Shown here piece by piece: positions 47,401 to 58,600 of a stretch of 64,000 nucleotides of DNA (its first letter is position 1; each line of letters begins with the position of its first letter). This stretch comes from Asterias rubens. Lineage: Eukaryota; Echinodermata; Asteroidea; Forcipulatida; Asteriidae. A program made the position numbers and the translations under genes. Below the pieces are notes generated by a model, which was given only the letters and a program-made list of their open reading frames with translations, made no database searches and was not told the origin of the DNA. The stretch is taken from positions 126,501 through 190,500 of the forward strand of contig NC_047083.1 of NCBI RefSeq assembly GCF_902459465.1, in the 5' to 3' direction.

Positions 47401-49690
47401 CATGCAAACCATGCATGCAGACAGTATAAACGCGCATGTGACGTCATACGAGGGGATCAAACGGATTTATTTCAAAAATAAATGACAAAATCAATCAATG
47501 GATATCATTGAGTAATTTGAGGTTTTTTTAATTTTATTTTCAGCATACTGAACTGCTTCAACGCATCGCAGATTTAACCAAGGTCAAAGAGTAAGTAGTA
47601 CTAGCTTGTATTTATTTCCATAAAATGTCGTTTTCCTCAATAATTTGTGGCATATTTCGTTCATTACAATTAAATGTTCTTATCGTTTTTGTTGTTGTTT
47701 TTATTCCTCCGCAGGCCACATTCTGCTGAGGCTGCTGGAACGTGAGTACACTAAGTGACAGTCGGTGACAACGACAATGACATTTTGTTGACAACACGAC
47801 AAGAAAACAAGTACCAAAAAAATGACAACACTTAAAGATTAATAAATAAATAAGAAATCATAATAGTCACGTGACATGGCGAAAGAATGACAGGGACACA
47901 AAGAAATATCAATGTATACGTTCTTGTTGACGTTCATATATTTTCACATCGTTTTTCAGTGTACACAAGTTCAAAGATGGAGGCGTATTCAAACCTCAGG
48001 TAAGAAACCATTCATGAATATTCACGACCCTTTCGCTACATGAAAACTGAAACTGGAAGTACAGCTTCTTAAAACTAAAAACGACAGAGTCCTATCTTGA
48101 CTTCCATTTTGTTTTGTTGGATTCTTAAATCCAGGAGCACGACCATAAGACGAAGATGCAGATGGACGCAGAAGCCGGTTCTATAATGTCTTCCGGTGGG
48201 GTCAAAGGTCGATCTGGGATGTTTGGGGGAGGCTCTGAGAAGAAAACCCCGGTAAGTCACGTGTTGTGTGATGAATAAAAACCAGCAAGAATCTAAGAAT
48301 GAATGAAGTCTCGAAATGATACCAAACTCTAAAAACTCCCAGGTCAGAATTGACTATGATTCCGGGTCCCATGGGGTCTGACCCATTTAAGGGTCAGTGT
48401 GACCCACAATCTGTGCCAATGAAACGTAGAAATGGGTCAAACTGATGCACAATCCAAGTTAACATCCCATTATTATTGTTAAATCGGTTTGGGTCAATCT
48501 GACCCAGAAATATTTCACGAGACCCTGACTCCAAGTCAATTCTGACCCGAGAGGTTTTTAGGGAGCTCAAAATGGCTGTGATTTTGATATTATGTAGGAT
48601 CAAAGCAAATTGAATCGTGCTCAACCAATAACTGTCAGATTTAATTGGAAGAAAAACTAGTTTTGTATGACTAATGTGCTGACGTCACAGGCATGACACC
48701 CGGCCCCGTTAATAGAAAGATCTCAAGACTAAAACATACTCTTCATTAATACCTATACCTGAGTGATATTATGAAGTATTAGATCAATGCAGAAGGTGTT
48801 AACAATTTAGCCAAATAATATTACGTTTATGGCAAACTGACATTAAACGCAACTCAAATAACTGTCCCGAGTCCGACTTGACCCCAGCAAGACAGACACG
48901 TACAAGACGAATGCGTTTCCCCCTTTTATGCTAACACTGTTAATGAAAAAAGGTTGAATAAAGAGGCATAAAAATGGCTCGAACACACAACAATTAGAAC
49001 TAAACAAGTAAAACCCTGCCATAACACGCGCTTAACAAGCATGTCAAATATTACCCATTCTTTATTTATACAGGAGGATGACGAAGGCTAACATTAACGG
49101 AGATTCTGAAAGAACTTGAGCATCAAATGAGGTTTTGGCGCCAAATTAAGTTTGCTTTCCCGCCATCTTGCCTATTGAATATCTGCTGCATGATCGAATA
49201 AACCTCAACAGCAGAACGTTTAAATTAATTTGTAACCAATGTAGATTAGAACCGTGTGTTCAGCCTTTTGGTTGTAATGCTTTAAAAATAAAACCAGAGG
49301 GCCTTTTTCATTGTTAAACACACCTTTTGATAAGTGTTATTTCGGGGAGGAAACTTAATATTAGAAGTCTTCACTGTTGCAGTAATACAGATACAACTTG
49401 TATTTATAAAAAATGTTTGTTTGGGTTGCTATTTTTAAACAACTTTCTGCAAACTTCCATCTTACTACAAAGAACCATTGATCGTATTTTCAAAACTTGG
49501 CAACAAATTTACCAGATTGTGTTAGGATTTTAGAACGCTTGACAATTAAAAGATATGAAACTTTCACAAAATAGTTTGCATTATATTGTCTGGTATCTAA
49601 GCTTCAATTGTTAATATTGTGCATTCCTTCGTTTCATCTCCCTCTCCGCAGGGTTTGGATCGGGCTCAGACTATTGATCTGACCAAGTGA
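44451..49690 (+). CDS. TNNT: Troponin T-like protein, alternative last exons, 271-278 aa
   Basis: Coding exons: 44451-44467, 44661-44691, 45257-45373, 45930-46115, 46361-46457, 46912-47030, 47544-47590, 47715-47741, 47960-47999 and 48135-48251, then either 49074-49091 (ending EDDEG) or 49652-49690 (ending GLDRAQTIDLTK). Isoforms are 271 and 278 residues, normal for troponin T. The N-terminal half is a charged helix (EREEKRKEELKMELIEARDE). The core is SQEELEKEKEAAMRERIQPL, then KIREIARNLLQRLSNIYADI and MKCRKKRQVYDHTELLQRIA. It corresponds to the troponin T segment that forms the coiled coil with troponin I and precedes its C-terminal end. A Gly-rich SSGGVKGRSGMFGGG follows. Troponin T anchors the troponin complex to tropomyosin on actin filaments. 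The intron after 46115 starts GC (GAG|GCAAGT). Poly(A) signals at 49197 and 49287 suit the short isoform; one at 50832 suits the long one. Confidence 0.82.
48325..48568. mobile_element. MITE-like element with TCAGAATTGAC inverted ends
   Basis: AAAAACTCCCAGGTCAGAAT plus TGAC on the left and GTCAATTCTGACCCGAGAGG plus TTTTT on the right are inverted repeats about 240 bp apart. The interior repeats GGGTCA/TGACCC motifs many times. It has no coding frame and lies in the intron before the alternative last exons of the troponin T gene. Confidence 0.65.
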
Positions 49691-50831
49691 TTGGCTCAGT
49701 AGCAACCAAAGGGGTGCTTTGCAGTGTATCACGTGGTATATTGTTTAAGTTTTACTTTCGAAATTGTGTCGACCAACATGAAACCAAAACTACTGGATAG
49801 AAGAAGTTTTCCTGGAACACAATCAAAGCGTCACTGGACGCCAATTTGCGAATCTTCCGCAACATTTGAAGTAAAATTCCATTATTACGCAAACGGCAAT
49901 AAAAGTTTTCAAAATGCAGTCTTGATCTCACTAGACGACAAACAATCTTAACATAAACTCTCTACTTGTTTAACCCAAAACCTTCATCTGTATTGTTAAT
50001 GTTATTACTGTATTCTAATTTCAGGGCCTCTTCTAACAAGTCAGTAAAAATTCAACAACTGTTCAAGACGACTTGAAATGTTCACTCTGTTGTAATTTCC
50101 TTGTGATAAAGATGTGAAACAGAAAGGAAACTCGGAATAACTTAAAGAGGACCGTGGGTTCACATTCTACCTGGTCCTCGACCGACCATCATTATGTCAG
50201 AATACCATACGGAGCTTTAGAAGTACCATCAGACTTGTCTAGATTCTGATATAGTCCGGATTAAGATATCAGAACTCAATTTCACAACAACTTGCTTAGC
50301 ACAGAAAGTATTTCTAAAAAGAAATAGGCTACGAGCATAAATCACAATAAGTTTACATGATTGTTTTGACTGGTTCCCCACTCATCATTTCTTGCCTAGC
50401 AAAGGAGTTCGTCAAGCAGGGCTGAGTTTTTGAACAGCTTTATGAAATTGCCCACTGACAGGTTCCACACAAAGTACCGACTTCTAACAAGAAAAATCTC
50501 AATAATATTTTCAGAATCTTGACAGGTCGGATGGAATTTCATAAGCTTCGCTTCCAAAACTTTTATTCCCATAACCATTTGAGTCCATGGTGTGTTCGGA
50601 TTGGTAGCTTGGTACATAAACATTTTGACATTTTCCCTTGTGGTTTATTACTTGATTTTGACAAAATTTTCTGTAGACTCATGAACAATAATTGGCCTAT
50701 CAATGTCTTTTGTGTCTGTGTTGGTATATAAACATTTTTTAAATGGGGATGTTTGACTACACAATAGGACAATCGGATTGAAATGAACATTAAAATTGTT
50801 ACGGTTCAAGGTCGTGTGGTAACTTTTACCC

Positions 50832-50837
50832 AATAAA
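50832..50837 (+). terminator. Likely distal poly(A) signal of troponin T
   Basis: AATAAA lies within CCCAATAAAAATATTTC, downstream of the distal last exon. Confidence 0.4.
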
Positions 50838-51090
50838 AATATTTCAACTTACAAAATGTTTCAAGAGTGCTTCTTTGTTTCTTTGGTAAATTAACACTGT
50901 TAATAGCTCTCAACTATTGAAAGCAAAGCGAATCTAGAAATCAACACCCAAACTGTGTTATGTATACGTCGTGAATTAACAAGGCACGCCAATTAGTTAT
51001 GTGGATTCAAAATTATTTATTTGACTCCACAAAATGGCTGACCGTGTTTAGTTTGCAAAGTAAAAGGAAAACAACGCAATTTCGAGGCAT

Positions 51091-51463
51091 ATAAAGGCTC
51101 TATACACTATCGGTAAAATCACTTAAAATAATTGTTAGCATAAAAACTAACTTGGAGAGCTGTTGATAGTATTAAAGCATTGTGCAAAACGGCTCCCTCT
51201 GAAGTAACGTGTTGGTTTTTTTTAGAAAGAAGTAATTTCTCACTAAAAATATTTCGAGATCTCAGAATTAGATTTTGTCGAAATCAAGCATCTGAAAGCA
51301 CACAATTTGTGCGACAAGGGTGTTTTTTTTCTTCCATTAGTCTCTCGCAACTTCGACGACCAATTGAGCTCAAATTTCCACAGGTTTGTTATTTAATGCA
51401 TATGTTGAGATACACCAAGTCTGATGACTGGTCTTTGCCAATTACTAATAGTGTCCTGTGTCT
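51091..51463 (+). repeat. ~370 bp inverted-terminal-repeat family, full copy
   Basis: Left end AAAGGCTCTATACACTATCG and right end ACTAATAGTGTCCTGTGTCT are inverted relatives. Interior landmarks are ACGGCTCCCTCTGAAGTAAC, CATCTGAAAGCACACAATTT, TTCGACGACCAATTGAGCTC and CCACAGGTTTGTT. This is the best-preserved interior of the copies in the window. Confidence 0.75.
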
Positions 51464-51645
51464 TAAAAACCACATTTCTAAACCATATTTAAACCGCGCT
51501 TTTCATAGACCAACTCGCCTGATCCATGCAACGTGCCCCTTCAAAGTACACTTCATTATGTTATAAAGTTCATCAATTCCTAGAATATACAAGAATCGAG
51601 TCGCGTCGTACACCAAGTGTTTGGTTATCACTCTGTGATAAATAA

Positions 51646-51690
51646 GTTGGGGTAGGGGCGTTGGGGTAGGGGCGTTGGGGTAGGGGCGTG
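51646..51690 (+). repeat. 14 bp G-rich minisatellite, just over three copies
   Basis: GTTGGGGTAGGGGC is repeated three times, then GTGGGGTAATG. The regularly spaced G4 runs could form a G-quadruplex on this strand. Confidence 0.8.
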
Positions 51691-54600
51691 GGGTAATGTT
51701 TGGACGTATCCTTCAAAATAACAGAGACGTAACTAATTCTTGATAGAGTATAAGCTTACTGTTTAATGACCTATTGCTCCATAACGTAAGAACATTACAC
51801 TATAACATCATTGTGTGTACACATCAATATCTAGCACTAACAAAACCTTGTTAATAATTCGATTCTCTGTCACTCGGAACATTCCAAACTAGTCCACTCC
51901 CTTCGTGATAAACTGTCATCTAAATAACGATTTCGGTTCTCACACAATTGTTTTAAAATGTTACAAATAAAAACTTTAAAATAAATAATGACGTCAGAAA
52001 GGTTTATAATATTATGCAAGGCTGAACCCACCAATCAGAGGGTAGGAGTTAACCACTGCAGCTATCAACCAATAAAGAGAACTTAATAATGATTTATTCA
52101 ACATAATTGTCCAATCGGGTGTTATTTAGTAATGAATATTCATATTGCATGTTGCCATGAAAGGCGCGTTTGCTGGGGGGGGGGACTTTTGGTTTGTTTC
52201 TTTATTTCATTTGTTTCGAAGCGAAACAGAGGAAGGGACTGCCTTGTATTATTGTTTCATGTTGTAGTTTACAAGAGGCCTTTCCCTCCCCCTACACAAA
52301 CAAGCAAGGTAAACATTTTCCCCTGCCTCATCCAAAGATGTTGTCTGGGTGTTTAACTTCTCACAGGCGCATGACTAAATAAAACAATCTGGAGGTTTTC
52401 TTATGAAGTGAAAAAATAGGATAACTGATGATCCAACCTTACAGGTAAAATGTCTGCATTTCCTGTAGGTTATTATATTAATATTATACTAGCACATAAA
52501 TTAGTAGAGAATCTCATATTTTCATCATTTTTTGGATTAACTTTTAAAAATGAACACAGCAAGTCTGTGTTGTCATGGATTTTCACATCTTGGTACACTA
52601 GTAAAAATATATGCCATACAACTAAACACCTTAGTTTTAAAAACTGTTTTTCCCAGATGATCTTTTTTTTTTTTTTTGGGGGGGGGGATTAGAAAAGAAT
52701 GTAGTAAAATGAGTAACATTAAACTGTTACTGCAGTCTTCAGTCCATGAAGTTGCAATATTCAGTGGGTGTGGCTTACAGTACAACTTTCCACCAATCAG
52801 AACACTCCAAATGTCATGCATATTCATTATATACATGAATAAAACATAACATGCCCACCATTACAAGTCCAATCTTCGGACTAATATTGCCTACAATTAA
52901 TTGGGAAGGAAAAAAAATCCTATATCTGATAGATGTTCAGTGCATTGAATAACAATTTCTGCCATGATTTGGGGATTCAATTACTTGATCTGAACAGACA
53001 TAGTTCCCTATGACCACAATTAAAAATACCATGCATTAAATCATTTTGTAAAAGGCACCAGCCCAAAATGAAACCATGGTTGTTAAACGACCAATAGCCT
53101 TGTTTATAACAAATTATAACTGCTGTACAATAAGCCGTTCCCATCAAGTATGTGAACTACATTCATGCATGCATTCAGACACTATTGGTTTGCAAACTCT
53201 GTAGAGGTGTCCAGACACAAACAAATGTATATAATGCCCCATGCAATCAGTCCCAAACAAAAAGGCGAGATATTCCCACCACTACTAGTACTAGTAGTGT
53301 TTTATAACGCTACATTCACATTCCAAGTGTGGACTTCGGAACAAAAGAGTCCACATCATGTAGGTGCTTGAAACACTATGTGGACCTACCCTCATCCACA
53401 CAGTGTTATTTACAGTGATGAGGAATAGGATTTCCCTTTAGTGTATAGTACATGTACAAAGGAGTATCCACAGAGTGCATGCAACACAGAGTGCATGCAT
53501 GCACAATGCGCAATTAACATACCATGGGAAAAGACTATTAATGCCTGAATTTAAAAAGAAATAGATTATACACGTATTATTCTATTGAACGTAAAACCAT
53601 TCAATGGAATTTGCAAAATTATAAATTCACAAAAAATTAGATGAAAGAATAATATTTGAAACAAAGGCTGCAGTAAACAGAAAATATGACCACAAATGAA
53701 AGCATTGGTTACTGTTTTGCTAGCCTACACAACTACCCTTTAAATGTTTATGTATACACTGTACAACCTATCACAGGCTACACAAGGCATAGGGTAAAGG
53801 TCAACATATAAAAGTCAAATGTTTCTGAAACATCATCTATTTCAGCAGCAACTTGTTTTAAAAAGACTAAAGAATACTGGTATTTCTTGAGCCCAAAAGC
53901 CTTAAATCTACCAGCATGTTGAGGTTGAATCAGTCAATGTACAAATATTGAAGACAAGTCAAATGACCAAGACATGATAGGAGCAACTTGCCCAATTAAG
54001 AATATTGCCCAGATGAGAACATTCTTCTCAACTATGAGAAAATTAAGTACAATTTGAAACTTTCAGGGTGGAAGAATATAACTAAAAGAGGTTGGATGTA
54101 ACACTATATGTGAATACAGTATCTATTTGGAGAAAAGTATTGATTCCTAATCAAGAAAGCCTTCTTCTAGGATGCATTGATGTTGCAGCCTTGTGAGGTG
54201 TTGAGGGTGGGGCAACAGGTAGTTGGGCTAGGGTGGGGAGCGAGGTAGTTCTTAAGGAGTGCCAACTGTCCTACGTTGAAGTGTGATCCACATCTATTTT
54301 GTCCCCCTACTTTACTTCTCCCAAGCTCCACTCCAGAATAACCCCATCCCTGTCAAACCATTCGCCCAATGACATAGAAAAAAAACAATACGTAAGATTT
54401 CCTGCAGTGATCATCACAATGAACTCAATCGATATCAGATCGATCGTAGGCGCAGTGGAAGATAAGACACATGGAGTTTTTTTGACCTTTGAAAGTCAGA
54501 TAAGATGCGTCTTATTTGCTGGAAGTCACAGTCATCACAATCATACAAGTCAAGATTTAAAAAAAATACTTTAAAAATGGTACTCTGTCATCTAGAGATG

Positions 54601-55698
54601 GGTTTTTGTTTTCTTTTTTACAAATAAAGACAAATAAATGCAGTGGAAGACTTCTTTATATGCACATTTTGAAAATACAGTAAACTAGTTACTATGTATA
54701 AACGGAGAAAAAAAAAAAAAAGGCTATAAATAACATGAGGGTCGCACATAGTAACAATGAGCTGTATATATTTGCATTTCTTTTTAAATGTCATCAGTTA
54801 ACACACTACATTATTCTAATACACTGATAAATATTCATAAGTCATGAATATGTAAAAATGCTAATATATTCTACAATTAATAACTAAACCTGTACACACC
54901 TATTAATAAACCAACATATAAAAGGACAACCCACTCTTACAGGGGGTATATGAATATTCATTTATAAATAGTGACTTTCAGTAAGTTATTCAATGCCCAA
55001 AAATAGCATTCTTTGAAATTGTGACCATGGCAACAAGATTTAAAAAAGAGAGAGAAAAATCTACATAAAAGACTGGAAGGAACGATTGGATTCTTCCTCC
55101 TCCAGGTTTGGGGCGGGGGGGGGGGGGGAGGGGGTCTACGGCAAGCTTTGAATTGAATCAATTATCTACTAAGCTACTGTAGAGTCTGGCGTGTAACAAT
55201 GTGAAGTACAGCACACTCCTGTAAAAACAATCAAAACAAAAAAAGATTCATTATTTTATCATACAGTTTAATATTTTGTGCATTTATCAGAATTCATCAA
55301 ATAATACAACAATTTTTTTTTTATAGATTGTATGGTATTTCCCATCAAAATTCAAATACATGGTATGGTTTTATGTACTTTTTGAAAATGCTGCACAGTG
55401 GAAAACAAAGTTCATGTGTTTTCATACGATGAACAAAAAAATTGAATTGAATTGAACGATGATGAGAAGAAACAATGCAGTAACAAGTAAATAATCTCAT
55501 TGTTGCAATTTGGTTTAAAACTTTTGTTGTTATTGATTGTTTTCATACTGTCAATGTTTTCTTTATAAACAAAATCCTGCTCATAATACAACTGGACTTT
55601 CATTGGATTTCCCCGAGGTTCTTTCTGCCACTTTATCATTTTAAGATATTGTTCTTACCTGTTTACGTTCTAACTGCACACAAATTGAGAAATCAGTC

Positions 55699-58600
55699 TT
55701 AATTAGTGACTTCATGTTTCTTCAAACTCTCACGGAAATCAGATTTATGCTGGAGATAAAACAAGAAAAGTACGAGACCATATGTAAGATTACACTCCTA
55801 TTATATTTGCGGATGTATAAATAAATTCTTGAATGAAAGATCTCATGCGACCTGATAATAATGTCAACTTATAATATAGCACATAAAAGTCCACATAAAA
55901 GATGATCAAGGCACTTCACACACACAAAAAAAACAAGACCAAAAACATCTTATCTAAGTAATTATTAAAGTAATCTAATAAATTCTTAAACAACAGCTAA
56001 CAATGTTTAAATCATTAAAAAGTATAAAGTATATTGCAAACCAAAAAGGGGGGGGGGGGGGGAGAAGAAAGAAAGTTGCATTGTAATTTTTACAGAGAAA
56101 AATTGAACTGGATAAAGTTGTTTTTCAAACCTGGTCAGTTTTGTCTTCTGATTTCTTCTCTACTTTCTTCAATGTTGGCTTCACACTGAAAATAAACATA
56201 CAAATCAAGAGTCAGGAATCATCTTACTCAGAACTTCAGACAATCTGATCTGATTGGCTGCATATTGCACCCCAGCACCTTGTAAACCATCACTTGGTGC
56301 TATTCGAATAAATCTGTCTCATACTTCAAAGAGACGCACCAAATATTTCAGTACAGACAGAATAGTTTGAGATAAAACTACTGAGAAGAATTGCTACTTA
56401 CAATCTACCCTTTATTTCCATTGCTCTTCTGTTCAGCTCGTCAATCTACAAAAATCATCACATCAAAAAAACACAACTGTTACACAAATGTAATATGAAT
56501 ACAAAATTCCTCAAAGCACTTGACAGCAAAATGAAAAGCATTAAGAAACAAAAACATAGAGTAACGAAGAACCAATCACTTTCAAATGTCTTACATCCAA
56601 ATCTTTATCTCGGACTTCAACTTCTAGATCATATTTATCACTTTCAGCTAGTACGAGTTGCTCATGAAGTCTTTCACAGAGTGCTTTAAGATCTCGTTGA
56701 CTCATGGAGTCTACATCGACCATCTTAACATTATCATTAATGAATTGAGATTTCTCAGCAGCAGTCTCTGTCTTTTCCTTCTGAAGGTCTTGACCAGCTT
56801 TCTTCATCATCATGGCCTAAAGACAGAGAAAACAAGTTTTTAATTTTAAAGTTATACACTGGGAAGAATTGGTTTGATCCACCCACCTACTTCACGTTTT
56901 GATTATTAAATATTGAATGGTGTTTTAATGTAATCTATACACGGAACAACAAAATATTGCTTCAAATATACCAGATATTTTAGATCAAAGGTTTTCAACA
57001 TCAGTAGTTTTCTGTGACTTTTCCTTTTAATCAGAGTAGAAATTGATGATCTTGGCGTCTTTTCACACTTACCTTGATATTCATCTTACGACCTGATTTC
57101 ATTTTGCCCATAAGTGACATTTTCTTCCCCTCAGCGGGTGGAGCCGCCGTTTCTCCATTCTCAGCGGGTGCAGCTGGTTTCTTCTTACGCTACAATCAAC
57201 AATAAAGTTATATTTATTTCATTTCTCTGACAGATTAAAAGTACAATATAGCACATTGGTAAAAGCATTAAAAGATACACTAGGCCTAATGAAATAATAA
57301 TAATCAGCTTTTATACAGCACCATTAACCCCCAAAAGGGTCCTGTGGTGCTTTACATAGGTTACAAATATTAAGCAAGTTAAGAAAATAATGAACAATTT
57401 AAGAAAAACAGATAAGAATGCATAAGAAAATTACAACTGACCAAAGACAATTTTTTTACAAATTTAAGTAACAACAATACTGGACAATTTAAGATAAACT
57501 GAGAACAATTCAAATACAGAGGAATGAAAGAGAACCAGCTTGAGCTTGAAGGATTGCCTAAAAGAAAAAAAATCATGTCTAGAGGCTCTCCTCTCAAGTT
57601 AACTTGAACTTCCTTGGATCATTCTACAGGAAATGCCATCTGTAAACCATCAAATTCACATACAATTCAATTCAATAAATTTATTATTAACATCACATTA
57701 AAATCTTATGATAAAAAAAACCAAGAAATATTTGTAAAATAGAAAAAAATAACTATAAAAATATAAACGGGACAAAATACACAGTGACAGAAATATTTAC
57801 AATTATACAATTATCTAAAAAATAACAAAAATTCTTATACAGTGCATGTTTGTACATAAAATACAGACTAAATGTCAATTCAAGTCAATTTTATATATTT
57901 TATCACAAGTTAAAAATGATCCAGAATGAACAACTTTTCACAGCAATTTAAGTAACTAAGATGGCAACCTTTGGGGTCTTCTTTCCTCACTAGAAATAAA
58001 CTTTAAAAACGACTCCAGCTACGATTAAATAATCTTACCTCTTCTTCCTCTCGTTTCTTTTTGCGATCAGCGTCGGCTTTTGCCTCAGCTTCCTTCCTTT
58101 TCCGTTCCTGAATAATAATAAAAATAAAAATAAACATAATAGTAAAGTATTTATAGAGAGCCCCACCCCAATCCAACACTAGTGGACACCATGGTGACAC
58201 CATGTTAGAAATCTCTTTTATGAGTAGTGGTTGCTCCGAGATCTCATAATATGACTTGTGAATAGAGAAAAGTAAATGTCTTACTTCACCAACGAGAGAC
58301 AATTGTGGTAAGAAAATGTTAGGACTAAGTAAGGTTTGTGGTGTTACCATGTTAGAAGAATCTTTTATGAGTAGTGGTTGCTCTGAGAGGAGACGGTTTC
58401 TGCTTGATGTTTTCAATTAGTTTGCTCTGACCCTCTCCTGGAGAGCACACTGACCAAAACATGGAGCAGTACAAACCGGCTCTTCTTAGAGCCATAATTA
58501 CTCACAAAAGAAATTCTACATGGTGTCACCTGAACCTGAACTAGCTGAACCTGAACCTGAACTGCAAACCTTACTCACAAAGTATGATCTTATTTAAAGG

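Larger units (their letters stand above)
49691..55698. other. Tail-to-tail interval between troponin T and troponin I
   Basis: The left part to ~50840 is probably troponin T 3' UTR. A strong acceptor at 50024 (TTCTAATTTCAG) could add a third ending, GLF-stop. A full copy of the ~370 bp repeat (51091-51463), a G-rich minisatellite (51646-51690), a T/G tract (52663-52687) and a G run (~55110-55132) follow. The stretch just left of 55698 is probably troponin I 3' UTR: on the minus strand a donor at ~55656 and a TTTTTACAG acceptor at ~55218 suggest a 3' UTR intron. No supported coding exon. Confidence 0.45.
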
